Below, in pieces: positions 49,445-60,019 of a DNA stretch of 64,000 nt (within the stretch, counting starts at the first letter, position 1; each line of letters starts with the position of its first letter). Below the pieces are notes generated by a model, which was given only the letters and a program-made list of their open reading frames with translations, was not told where the DNA came from and did not search any database. The stretch is from Heliopora coerulea. Its lineage: Eukaryota; Cnidaria; Anthozoa; Scleralcyonacea; Helioporidae. The DNA lies in the NCBI GenBank assembly GCA_030142905.1, contig JASJOG010000114.1:558001-622000 (forward strand), given 5' to 3'. The translations under genes and the position numbers were made by a program.

Positions 49445-50893
49445 ATGAGTTTATTTTACGGATATGAAAAAGTTAACGATAATATAACAACAGGAGGTTT
49501 ACCAACAACAGGAGGGAATATGACAGGAGATATTAACATGGGTTCAAACCATATCATAACATCAGTTGACCCAACAAAAAGAGAACACCTTGCTAGAAAA
49601 AAATATGTAGATGATTTAGTAAGAAGACACACAGATGTAGATTATCTATCAAGAAGAGGAGGTACAATGAGAGGAAATATTGATATGGGCCCTAATAAAA
49701 TTACAACAAATGTGAATCCTTCAAGTGATAAAGACCTTTCTAGAAAGAAATATGTAGATGATCAAGATTCTAGAAAATTATCCTTAACTGGTGGAACAAT
49801 GTCAGGAAATATTAGCATGGGAAATCATAAAATTCTAACAACTTCAGATCCTACGGGTGAAAAACATTTAGCAAGAAAAAAATATGTAGATAATCAAGAT
49901 TCTAAAAAATTATCCCTAACTGGCGGAACATTGACAGGTGATGTTACAATTGAAAGTAATAAAATTATTTCTTCAACAAATCCTACACTTGAAACACATT
50001 TAGCGAGGAAGAAATACGTCGACGACCATATTTATAATAGTTTAAACATTCTCAAAAAAGATGTTAGTTTTTCAATTTTGAAAGATAATTTTTCTTTGAA
50101 ATTTCATAATTTATATTTCATTGAATATAATTCAGTTTATGATTTATTGTTTGAAAGAAATGGAGGAAAAGTTAAAGAATTAATTGATTATGGAATTGAA
50201 GGAAAAAATTTTAAACAAACAACAAAAAGTCTTCAACCTTCTTTGTGTTTAGAAAATTAAAAAGAAAATAATAAATATTTTTTAAAATTTAATGGAACCA
50301 ACAGCAGAATGATTTCAGATTCCAACATTAATCCAATATCAGGAAAAAAAGATATTGTAAATGTTTTTGTTGTTTATAAATTGAATTCTGTTCCTTCATC
50401 TGGAAGTGATTGGTTAAAAGGAGGAATTTTTGGACATGATGATGGAGGTTATGATAAATTTGTTTGTTTTGCAAATCAATCCACAAAAGAATTAGTTATT
50501 TCTGGAGATAGTGCTGATTTTTTCAGTATTGGTTCAAATCCCGTAAATCATAGAATACCAATTGCTGCTTTTCAATCAAAAGCAAATGGTGGAGTTTTAA
50601 ATAAATGGATATGTTTGAGTATTCATTGGGATATGTATACAACGCCAAATAGTAATGAAAGTTTTGTTTATTGTAATGGAAAAAAGTTAACATCTTTTAC
50701 ATCCAAAACTGTTTCAGGAGATACAAATTTAACAATTGGAGATATAAAAGATGCCACAAATTCACCTGTTGATGGATCAATATCTTTCTTTTCAATTTTA
50801 AAACACGAAAAAATGACAGATAAAGAAATTTTGTTTTATCATTATGTTCTTTGTAATTTATACAACGTCGATCATAATCCTATAAATATATAA
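49445..50893 (+). pseudogene. Fibre-like protein h with TGGTMTGD repeats, one TAA (E2)
   Basis: Five shaft repeats (residues about 20-190), then the lectin/LamG-like head. A TAA at 50258-50260 interrupts the head; the frame then continues from 50309 to 50893. E1 has its lesion elsewhere (near 15905). The second repeat diverges between copies (RRHTDVDYLSRRGG here versus a hairpin-derived stretch in E1). Confidence 0.8.
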
Positions 50894-50898
50894 AATAA

Positions 50899-52055
50899 AT
50901 GAGTGTTATATTTAATGATGATGATTTTAGCTCAAAAACAAAAAATTTCATTTTAAATGAATTTGATAAAAAATTATCTTTAACAGGCGGTACGATGACC
51001 GGCGATTTGACTATAAACACAAATAAAATAATTTCAACAATTGATCCTATAGATGATAAACATTTGGCTCGAAAAAAATATGTTGATGACCAAGATGAAA
51101 CAAAATTATCCCTGACTGGTGGAAACATGACAGGAGATATTAATATGGGAAATCATAAAATAATTTCTACTTATCACCAACCAATGCATGAAACATTATC
51201 ACAAGAAAATATGTAGACGTCAAATTTAATACATTTTGGTTTCAATTTTTTAAATTTTATACTGCAGTTTATGAAATTAAAGATGATACTTCATATATAA
51301 TTTATAATGGTCTTAGTAAGAAAATCTTAACAATTTATAATCAAACAGAAACAGAAAATTTGGATGTAAATTTGTTTACGGAAGGACAATTAAATAGACC
51401 ATTTTATGAAACTCCAAACAAAATGTATTTTAAGGATGAAAGTAATTTTTTTGAAGTCCCAGTTAATATAAACACCCCGACTGCTTCTTCAAATTTGAAA
51501 GACCGCGTCCATATTTTTGTAGTTTATGAAATGGAAAGACAAAATAAAAGAACAAATTATTTTACTGCAATTTTTGGAAATAAAGGAAGTGGAAATGGAA
51601 TTTACAGGATGATAGGGTTTCAAAATCTTGACAATCCTTCTACAAAAAGATTAATTGTTTATGGGGTAGGAAACAATTATTTAGATATAAATCCAAATGT
51701 GTTTCCATTGAAAGCTGACCCAACAGAATATAACAAAATGAAATGCATTTCTGTTCATTATGATAGGGAATCATATCCCTTAAAAAATAGTAATTCAAAA
51801 ATTTTTTGTAACGGAAAATTATTTAAAACGTTTGCATCAGCACAAGTTACAAGTGGTTTAACTTCGTTGGTTTTTGGAGGAAGTAATAAAACTGTAACAA
51901 ATGGTAAAGTGACAGATTGTTTCAAAGGAAAAATTGCATTTATTGCTATACAATTACATAAAAAAATAACAGATAAAGAAATTTTAATGAATCATATTGT
52001 ATTGTGTCAAAAATTTAATGTAGATTTTGATGAAGATGTTATTAAAAATTTGTAA
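50899..52055 (+). pseudogene. Fibre-like protein g, 4-bp deletion (E2)
   Basis: Two shaft repeats (LSLTGGTMTGDLTINTNKII; LSLTGGNMTGDINMGNHKII), then a frameshift near 51195 caused by a 4-bp loss relative to E1. The head is open again over 51360-52055 and ends HIVLCQKFNVDFDED, the C-terminus that is out of frame in E1. Only 5 bp separate it from fibre h. Start in AAAATAAATG. Confidence 0.75.
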
Positions 52056-52156
52056 ATAACTTGTAAATAACTTGTTATAACTTACAAACAACTTGTAATA
52101 AATTTTAAATACATTTTAAATAAATTACAATAAATTTTAAATACACTTATAAATAA
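52056..52156. other. AT-rich spacer with short repeats (E2)
   Basis: Short direct repeats of AATAACTTGT and AAATTTTAAATACA types between the fibre and gene f; the same block is at 13850-13940 in E1. Could hold transcript ends and the promoter of gene f. Confidence 0.5.
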
Positions 52157-52597
52157 ATGAGTGAACAAAGTGAAGCTAAAATAACAGCAGTTGAAAAATC
52201 TGAAAAAGTAAAAGATCCAAGAAAAGTAGAATTGGGAAAAAGGTTGGCAAAAATTTCAAGAGAAGCAAAAGAAAGAAAAGCAAAACAGCGACAGATGGAA
52301 GAATCTAAAGTCGAATCAGAAGCTTCTAAATTAGAGAAAGAAAAAGGAGAAATAATCAATTATTTAGATTATAGACATTTTATTGGAGTTTTAGGGCTTG
52401 TTATTTCTATTGGTGGATTATATCATTCATATAAAAGAGACAAAAGAGAAAGCAAACGAAGTGAGCAAAGTGATCAAAGTGATCAAAGGGAAGAAAAAAA
52501 CAACCAAGCTTACAAGTTCACAAATAATGTAAAAAATAAGAATGACTATGAAATTAATAAAAGTGGTCCATCAAGGTGTCCTATTGAAAACCTGTAA
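52157..52597 (+). CDS. Single-pass membrane protein f (146 aa)
   Basis: Homologue of E1 13411-13839 without the 15-bp hairpin insertion. Basic N-terminal region (VELGKRLAKISREAKERK), transmembrane GVLGLVISIGGLYHSYKR at about 70-90, and a polar tail lengthened by a QSDQSDQ repeat. Intact. A GGCCCTTACAGG block follows the gene, with the CCTGTAAG...CTTACAGG inverted pair spanning its stop (52590-52609), a possible transcript-end hairpin. Confidence 0.75.
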   Translation: MSEQSEAKITAVEKSEKVKDPRKVELGKRLAKISREAKERKAKQRQMEESKVESEASKLEKEKGEIINYLDYRHFIGVLGLVISIGGLYHSYKRDKRESKRSEQSDQSDQREEKNNQAYKFTNNVKNKNDYEINKSGPSRCPIENL

Positions 52598-52644
52598 GGC
52601 CCTTACAGGTTTTTAATAAAAAAAATTTTTATGTATATAAATAA

Positions 52645-52878
52645 ATGACCGAAATGAATAGAAAAGAAGCTATGAATGAATTATATGATTCTACACTAAT
52701 TACATTGGGTGCTGTGGGAATTGGAATGATAACAAGAACAGTATTTAGCGATGGTTTGTCAACTCCGGCTAGTTTAGTGCCTACTTTAAAACTTACAGCA
52801 GCTGTAGGATTATCAACACTTGGAATTAAATATGCGCAAGACAAAAAGTGGATTCCTACAGACCCTTTCAAATCATAA
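52645..52878 (+). CDS. Small two-helix membrane protein e (77 aa)
   Basis: Nearly identical to E1 13118-13351 (starts MTEMNRKEAMNELYD, ends PFKS). Two hydrophobic segments. Context TATAAATAAATG. Unknown function; conserved also in decayed E0. Confidence 0.8.
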   Translation: MTEMNRKEAMNELYDSTLITLGAVGIGMITRTVFSDGLSTPASLVPTLKLTAAVGLSTLGIKYAQDKKWIPTDPFKS

Positions 52879-52899
52879 AATAAAAAAAAGGAAAAATAA

Positions 52900-53328
52900 A
52901 TGGAAACAGTAGTTGGTGGGTTATTTAATGCAGTTGCTTTTGCGGGTGCAGGATTTTTATTTTCAAAATTAAATCATTCTGGATATGAAAAAGAAATAAA
53001 AAGACATAATGAAGCAATTGAAAAACTTGCTAGGGAAAAAGAAAAATGGTATGAAGATCAAGTAAAAAGAAAACAAGAAATTGAAAAATTAAGGCAAGAG
53101 CTGTCTGATGCAAATGCTGATATAAATAAGACAAACATGTCTTTGAAAAATCTTGCTGTGATAAATAATCGTTATAAATATTTAAAAGAAGAAGCAAATA
53201 AAGAAGACAGGGAACCACCAAAATTAGAAGATTATTATAAACCTTCTGATGAAATGAAAGAATATCAAAATGTTGCTTTTTTTCTTATTGGAGCTACAGG
53301 TCGTTATGTAGTTTATAAATTTTTGTAA
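52900..53328 (+). CDS. Polinton membrane/coiled-coil protein d (142 aa)
   Basis: Same length as in E1, with N-terminal and C-terminal hydrophobic segments, a central coiled coil and the KLEDYYKPSDEMKEYQNVAF motif. Intact. Follows gene e by 21 bp. Context AAAATAAATG. Confidence 0.8.
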   Translation: METVVGGLFNAVAFAGAGFLFSKLNHSGYEKEIKRHNEAIEKLAREKEKWYEDQVKRKQEIEKLRQELSDANADINKTNMSLKNLAVINNRYKYLKEEANKEDREPPKLEDYYKPSDEMKEYQNVAFFLIGATGRYVVYKFL

Positions 53329-53423
53329 ATTTAGTCTTTTTATATTTTTACCTATATGTTAAGGCTCGGGTCGCTTCACATTTTTAAAATTTTGCTTTTT
53401 AAAAAAAATAATTATATAAATAA

Positions 53424-53798
53424 ATGACAGAGAATCATTGTAAAACAAATAACCAACCAATAACAATTAGAGAATTGCGTATTATTGCAAAAGGAGAAAA
53501 TATAAAAAATTATAAAACTTATACAAAAAATCAACTTGAAGAAATGTTAGGTTTAAAAATTTCTGAACCTAATGAAAAATATGAAAAATATTGTAGAGGA
53601 AAAATTAAAAATCCAATTCCAATAATAGTTAAAAACAAAGAAACAGGTGAAATTTTTAAATTTAAAAGTCTTATATCTGCTGCGAGAAATTTTAATAAAA
53701 ATGCAGGAAGTATAAAATATAGAATTAATATGAAAAAAGATTTGAAATTTAATGGTCAATCATTTTTGGTTTTTTATGACTGTGTCTGCGGACAGTGA
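53424..53798 (+). CDS. SAP/Rho-N-like plus NUMOD1-like DNA-binding protein c (124 aa)
   Basis: ITIRELRIIAKGENIKNYKT and NQLEEMLGLK (SAP/Rho-N-like), then KETGEIFKFKSLISAARNFN and SIKYRI (NUMOD1-like). Ends with a Cys-containing tail (CVCGQ) not present in E1. Intact. Context TATAAATAAATG. Confidence 0.65.
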   Translation: MTENHCKTNNQPITIRELRIIAKGENIKNYKTYTKNQLEEMLGLKISEPNEKYEKYCRGKIKNPIPIIVKNKETGEIFKFKSLISAARNFNKNAGSIKYRINMKKDLKFNGQSFLVFYDCVCGQ

Positions 53799-53880
53799 TC
53801 ATCGTTTAAGAATAAAAATTAAAATTGATTTTTATTCTTTTTTCATTTTTTCTGCTTTTAAAAAAAAAATATATATATAA

Positions 53881-54189
53881 ATGAGAGAGATGTCTTCAAC
53901 AATTATTGAAATACTTGTACCAAAAAATTATAAGTATAAAAAAAGTAATATGTATTATACTTTTCTTAGTAAAATTGACGACATTACAGGCGAAGGAATA
54001 TTACCACATCACGAGTTTTGGATAAATTATGGCGAAAAATATTGCATTTTTAACGACTATGAAATTGAATATGGAGAATATGATGAAAAAGAAACTCTTA
54101 TAGGATCTTATAAAATTATTTTAAAACCTCAACCAAAAATAGAACCTCCATTATTAAATATTTTTATACTTAAAAAAATTGATCTTTAA
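53881..54189 (+). CDS. Small Polinton protein b (102 aa), unknown
   Basis: Counterpart of E1 11812-12117, sharing GEGILPHHEF and KYCIFNDYEIEYG. No recognised domain. Context ATATATAAATGAG. Confidence 0.7.
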   Translation: MREMSSTIIEILVPKNYKYKKSNMYYTFLSKIDDITGEGILPHHEFWINYGEKYCIFNDYEIEYGEYDEKETLIGSYKIILKPQPKIEPPLLNIFILKKIDL

Positions 54190-54301
54190 ATCATTTTTAA
54201 TTTTTTTTTTAATTTGGTCACGTGACCAAACATGAAAAAAAAAAAAATTTAAATATTTTTTTCTGCTTTTAAAAAAAAATATATATATATATAAATAAAG
54301 G

Positions 54302-57300
54302 ATGAATAACGAAGCCAATAATGACAATTCAATTAATTCAAAACGTGGTCGTGGAAGACCTAGAAAATATCCTTTTGGTTCTTTTGTAGGACCAAGACGG
54401 GAAAAAAGAGGTAGACCGGCAACATTACCTCCAGAAAAAAGACAAAGTGAGCGAATTTTTGCCAGAAATAGAGGAAGACCAAGAAAACATCAAGAAATTT
54501 CCTCGTCAATTTTAGACAAACCAATTATAGAAGAAAATTTACAAACACCTTTATTAAAAACAAAAAAAAATTTAAACAAAAATTTAAACAAAATTTTGGT
54601 TAACTCAAAGACAAAAACAAATAATTTATTTGATAATACTAAAGAAAAAATATTAAATTTATTTGATAAATACAACCCATTAAATAACAAAGGAACAGAA
54701 ACCCAGAGGGCAACGAAGTCAATAAAAAATTGGTTTAATTATTTGAAAGATAATGTTTCAGATATATTTAATAAATTACAAGGTAAAGTTACACAAGCAT
54801 CCGCCCCAACTGCAAAATTTGTATTGGATAAAGAAGCTCTAAATGTAACAAAAAGATATCAAATGGATTTGAAAAAGAGTAAATTAGTTTTATATGATCC
54901 TTTGACTCTTTTGAAAAAAATAAAACCATTGGTAATTGAAAAATTCAAAAAATATCCAAGCACAAAACAACAAATAACTCTTGTGTGTTTAATGGAAAAA
55001 ACAAATCCAGCAACAGGAGAAACAACTACAGATAATGCTCATTTTCATAGTTATTATGAAGAAATTTTTGAAGGAAATAATTTTGATGAAATATATGAAA
55101 AAATGACACAAAAAATTATTTTGAGTTTTGAAATATATATGTTAAATTCAAGTTTGTGGAAATTTAAATGTTCTTTGAAAATAATTCTCAATATTAATGA
55201 TATTAAAAGATTACTTGCTTCATCTTATATTCCTTTACCAGAATTTTTGAAAAATAAAAAAGCAATTATCAACCCACAAAATGAAGACCAAAAATGTTTA
55301 TTATGGTGTGTAGCAATAAATGAACTTTTAAAAACCACTCCTGATTTAAAAGATCCTGGAAGAATAACAAAAATTTTGAAAAAGAAAGCTGAAAGTTTTA
55401 ATGTGAAAGATATTAATTTTCCATGTGGATTTTCTGATATTGATAAATTTGAAAAAAATAATAACATTCCAATTAATTTATTTGGATATAACAGCAAACC
55501 CAACGGCAGCAGAGCTGCTGATGAAGGTCAGAAGGGTGGTAAAGCCGGTGAAATTTTTCCTTTGAGAGTAAGTAAGGTTGATTTGGATCGACAAGAAAAC
55601 CGACCGCGTGTAAATATATTGTTAATAACTAATGAAAATGGGGATCGACATTATTGTTTGATTGAAAATAAGAGTAGATTATTTTCAAGTCAGGTTAGTA
55701 AACACAAAGAAAAAACATATTTGCGATAATTGCTTTACAACATTTTAGTAAAGAAAATGTTTACAAAAATCATTTAGAATATTGTAAAGAGTATGAATGT
55801 GGAAAAACTGTTTATCCAGATAAAGGAGAAAAATTAAAGTTTAGAAATTTTGAGAGAATGCATGATGTTCCATTTGTAATTTATGCAGATTTTGAATGTT
55901 GTCTTAAAAATATAAACGATTGACCGGAGGTCACACCGCTTAGCGGTGTAGGAGATAAAACAAAACAAACCCAAAAACATGAACCATCTGGATATAGTTA
56001 TTTGATAAAATGTTTTGATGATAATTTATATAAACCAAAATTAGTAAAATGTTCTAAAAAACCCGGTGAACCTGATTTTGATATTTCATTAAAATTTGTA
56101 AAAAGTTTAGAAAAATATATGAGAAATTTAAATTTTCAAAAAAGATAATATTAAGTGAAAAGGATAAAGTAGATTTTAGAACTGCAGAAAATTGTTATGC
56201 TTGTGGAATCAAATTTGATAAAAAAGTTATGGATCATTGTCATTACACTGGAAAATATCGTGGAGCTGCTTGTGTTAGTTGTAATTCAAAAATGAAAAAT
56301 CCAAAATTTATCCCAGTTATATTTCATAATTTACAAAACTATGACAGTCGTTTGTTTATTAAAAATCTTGGTGTTTCAGAAGGTGAAATTGATTGTATAC
56401 CAAACACTGAGGAAAAATACATTTCATTTACAAAAGAATTTATTGTTGGTAAATATCAAAAAAACAGACATAATAACTAAAAAACAACTACAAAATAAAT
56501 CAAAAGAAAATATTATTGAGTGTGAAGAATTAATTATTGACAGTGAAACGACAGGGCCGCAGGTCCAGTATAAAATTAAAGAAATTGTTGAAGTAAAAAG
56601 AAAAATTAGATTTATTGATAGTTTTAAATTTATCCAAACTAGTTTATCAAATTTAGTTAATAATTTAGATAAAAATGAATTAAATATGTTAAAGAAATTT
56701 TATAAAAATGAAAAACAAAGGCAATTATTAACTAGAAAGGGTGTTTTTCCATATGATTGGTTTGATAGTATTCAAAAATTAAAAGAAGAAAAATTGCCTG
56801 ATAAAGAATGTTTTTATTCTAAATTAAATGATGAAGATTATGAACACGCACAAAATGTTTGGAATAAATTTAATATTAAAAATATGAGACAATATCATGA
56901 TTTATATTTAAAAACTGATGTGATGCTTTTAGCTGATGTATTTGAAATTTTTAGAAAAGTTTGTAAACAAAATTATAAATTAGATCCTGCTTGGTATTTT
57001 ACTTCACCTGGATTAGCTTGGGATGCAATGTTAAAAATTACAAAAATTGAATTGGACCTATTGTCTGATCTGCAAATGTATCTAATGATTGAAAAAGGAA
57101 TAAGAGGCGGAATTTCAACTATTGTAAAAAGATATGCAAAAGCAAATAACAAATATATGGACAGCGAAGCGAACGGAGTTCGATACAACCCTAAAGAAGA
57201 TAGTGTTTATCTTCCATATTTAGATGCAAATAATTTATATGGATGGGCAATGAGTAAAAAATTACCTGTGAAAGATTTCAAATGGATGAATGAAAATGAG

Positions 57301-58482
57301 TTAAATAATTGGGAAAAAATCGCAGACGACCCGAAGGCCGGCTGTATTTTAGAAGTTGATTTAGAATATCCAGAAGATTTACATGATTCACACAATGAGT
57401 ATCCTCTTGCACCAGAAAGATTAAAGGTTGGCCAAGTTGAAAAACTGATTCCAAATTTAAATAATAAAGAAAAATATGTTTTACATTGTGAAAACTTGAA
57501 ATTGTATGAAAAATTGGGGCTTCGTTGTACTCGAATTCACAAAGGAATTAAATTTTATGAAGAAGATTTCATGAAGCAATATATTGATTTGAATACAAAT
57601 TTGAGAACAAACGCAAAAAATGATTTTGAAAAAGATTTTTTCAAATTGATGAATAATTCAGTATTTGGAAAAACAATGGAAAATGTAAGAAATAGAGTTG
57701 ATATACAATTGGTAAATAGACAAGAAAAAGCATTAAAATTATTTTCAAAAAGTAATTTTAAAAGTAGAATGATATTTTCTGAAAATTTAATTGCAATACA
57801 TAAATATAAGACTAAAATTATGTTGAATAAACCAATATATTTAGGAATGAGTATATTGGATTTATCAAAAACTTTAATGTATGATTTTCATTATAATTAT
57901 ATTAAGAAAAAATACGGCGGAGCTGCATCATTATTATTTACCGATACAGATAGTTTAATGTATGAAATTAAAACCGAAGATTTTTATAAAGATATTTCTC
58001 CAGATGTAGAAAAAATGTTTGATACAAGTAATTACTTAAAAGATCATAAAAGTGGGATAAAAACTGGATTAAACAAAAAGGTTATTGGAATGATGAAAGA
58101 TGAATGTGGTGGAAAACAAATAGAAGAATTTGTTGGTTTGAGAGCAAAATTATATGCTTACAAAATGTGTGGAAACGGCAAAGACAACAAAGGAAAAGAA
58201 GAAAAAAAATGTAAAGGTGTTAAGAAAAATGTAATTAAAAAAGAAATAACATTCCAAAATTACAAAGATTGTTTATTTGATGGAGAAGAACAAATAAGAA
58301 AAATGAATTTGATAAGACATAGAAACCATGAACTGTATACAGAAAGTGTTGAAAAGATTGCTTTGTCATATAAAGATGACAAACAAAACATACTTGAAAA
58401 TAAAATAGACACTCTTGCATTTGGTCATTACATGAATGAAATGATTGACACTTATGAGAATATATTTGGATTTAAACCGTAA
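54302..58482 (+). pseudogene. polB: E2 protein-primed family B DNA polymerase with AT-hooks, at least four lesions
   Basis: The N-terminus holds three AT-hook-like RGRP/KRGRP motifs (RGRGRPRKYP, EKRGRPATLP, NRGRPRKHQ, residues about 15-65) that E1 lacks. The rest is collinear with E1: exonuclease I (YADFEC, about 55885), Cys-His cluster, exonuclease II (about 56330), exonuclease III (about 56920), motif A YLDANNLYG (about 57228), motif B (about 57650) and motif C FTDTDS (about 57945). The 56341-58482 part is a 713-codon open frame. Lesions: frameshifts near 55715-55760, a TGA at 55921 within a hairpin insertion, and frame breaks near 56130 and near 56460. Hairpin insertions at 55922-55949 and 57170-57182. 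Confidence 0.95.
55922..55949 (+). repeat. Double hairpin insertion in E2 polymerase
   Basis: GACC-GGA-GGTC (55922-55932) directly followed by ACACCGC-TTA-GCGGTGT (55933-55949). Absent from E1; net +24 bp at this site. The insertion also carries the TGA stop. Confidence 0.85.
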
Positions 58483-58533
58483 AATACTTTATCAGCAAAG
58501 CTGTTTAGCAAATAGACTTATTGTTTAAAATTC

Positions 58534-58946
58534 TGTCAAAAAAGGTAATTACCCGCTTGTCATTGAGGGGTTTTCCCCACATTCCATACATTCCAGATAT
58601 CCCTAACAACGGAGCAAACCGAAAATAGTTTTTTTGTTGACATCGAGTGAGGCTAGTTGTTAGGGAGATTGAGCATGTATGGAATGTTTGGAATTTGAAA
58701 AATGTTAGTCCGGTGATTCCCCCACGACACTTTGAAAAGTTTTGACCAAATTTGAAAATGTTTTGAAATTCTTGGTAACGTAATTAAATTCATGAAAGCG
58801 GCCGGAAGTTAAGTAAGCGAAACCGAAAGTGCCGTCATCAGAATAAAAAGGGAAACCCCCCACGACAGTTTGAAAAATTTTGACCAAATTTGAAAAATTT
58901 TGACCAAATTTGAAAATGCGCTAGAATCCCCACTATATAGACTACT
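58534..58946 (-). repeat. E2 right terminal inverted repeat (413 bp)
   Basis: Reverse complement of 40962-41378, with the 107-bp stem-loop module at 58580-58686 and TTTTGACCAAATTTGAAAAT tandem blocks. Ends in ...CCCACTATATAGACTACT followed by ATACAA. A CAGCAAAGCTG hairpin (58493-58503) lies just outside, after the polymerase stop, as in E1. Confidence 0.9.
58580..58686 (+). repeat. 107-bp stem-loop module, copy 6 (E2 right TIR)
   Basis: Inverted partner of copy 5; arms CATTCCATACATTCCAGATA... and ...GATTGAGCATGTATGGAATG. Confidence 0.85.
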
Positions 58947-58952
58947 ATACAA

Positions 58953-59138
58953 TGAGGTTAACATTTATGTGGATATCTCGAACAGATCACTACAGCAATT
59001 GCCTGAGTACAGAGATCCCAACTTTATAAAATACTTATTTGAAAAAAAGTCATGAAAATAAAGAAAAAATCTGAAAGTGGTTATATCACACATTATGAAG
59101 TATCATGTAAAACTGAACAAAAGGATGATAATACAACA
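58953..59138. other. E3 flank right of E2, no clear gene
   Basis: Continuation of the sequence into which E2 inserted. The plus strand can be read NIYVDISNRSLQ...YRDPNFIKYLF before stops, which might be a remnant of the protein j N-terminal region; the match is too short to be sure. Confidence 0.25.
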
Positions 59139-59760
59139 TATTTAAAGGTTTATAGCTTGATTCTAACGTTTTGTTGTTGCACACAACAACATGATATGTA
59201 TTGAGATACTGACAAAAGGAAACAGCAGACTGAGATGTAGTGGAAATATCAAGAAACAAAAAGCCTTAAAATAAAGAAAGTGGAAAAGAGCCCATGTTGA
59301 CATTAAGTGATGGAATGAGTTTGCATATAAGAAGACTTTCTCCGACAAGAAGTTCAGAGTTGAAGGAAGATGACAAGATGTTGAAATCATCAGGCAAGAC
59401 AGGATGCTTGTAAGAGGAAGATTGACTCATTTTTTTTTTCCAGTAAGTGCAGAAATGCCCAAGTGCTCTGCGATTTGTGTGTGGAGAAGCCAACTTGTCT
59501 GGCCAACATACAACGAACTACATCATTGACACTTAAAATGGTAAACAACACGAGATCTCAAGGCCTTGGGAGTCCTGTCCTTAAGGATGAAAGTGAAACA
59601 GTCGGAAGTTAATGTGAGGGAAAGCACTGGAACATAACTTCCAAATCCAAGTGTGAATTTGGAGGCTATGTTGACCAGTGTAGGGAAGACAAAAGTAAAC
59701 AATTTTCTTAGGGGCAATGGGAAACTTTGGGGGAGGGTGAGAAAATCTCATCAAGAAACC
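59139..59760 (-). mobile_element. GIY-YIG retroelement 3' fragment, left (inverted) copy
   Basis: The minus strand encodes the end of a retroelement polyprotein: PLRKLFTFVFPTLVNIASKF, a KDRTPKALRSRVVYHFKCQ block (the lead-in to a GIY-YIG endonuclease) and SPSLNVNMGSFPLSLF. Typical of Penelope-like elements or LINEs carrying GIY-YIG. Several frame breaks. Forms an inverted pair with 60020-60690. Confidence 0.6.
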
Positions 59761-60019
59761 AGCAAATGCATGTGTCTATAAACAAAATAGGATGACCATT
59801 AAGTAAAAGTGTTTTCTTCTACTTAATAAGGGAAGAAATTAATCCTACAATAGCTTTATTCCTTCCGTTTACAAAACACGATTAATTTCTTCCCTTCTTA
59901 ACTGCTATTTTAGTATTTGCTCCTCCTATTATATTTTTGACTCGCATCTTCAAAATCTTCAGAAAGACCTTTTACTTAATGTTTATCCTATTTCATTCAT
60001 AGACATGTATATTTGCAGA
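59761..60019. other. Spacer between inverted retroelement copies
   Basis: Contains an imperfect palindrome GGGAAGAAATTAATC (59830-59844) / GATTAATTTCTTCCC (59880-59894) centred on the inverted pair. No coding capacity. Confidence 0.5.

Larger units (their letters stand above)
40962..58946 (+). mobile_element. E2: near-complete Polinton/Maverick, 18.0 kb
   Basis: Starts AGTAGTCTATATAGTGGGGA and ends with its reverse complement, flanked by ATACAA on both sides (40956-40961 and 58947-58952), a perfect 6-bp target duplication. Same family as E1, inserted in the opposite orientation and in different flanking sequence. Genes from left: small CxxC ORF, MGN protein, helical protein, ATPase, major capsid, hydrophobic protein, integrase, then divergently conserved protein j, minor capsid, two fibres, membrane proteins f, e, d, c, b, and polymerase. 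The major capsid, ATPase and j are intact. Strand follows the polymerase. Confidence 0.95.
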
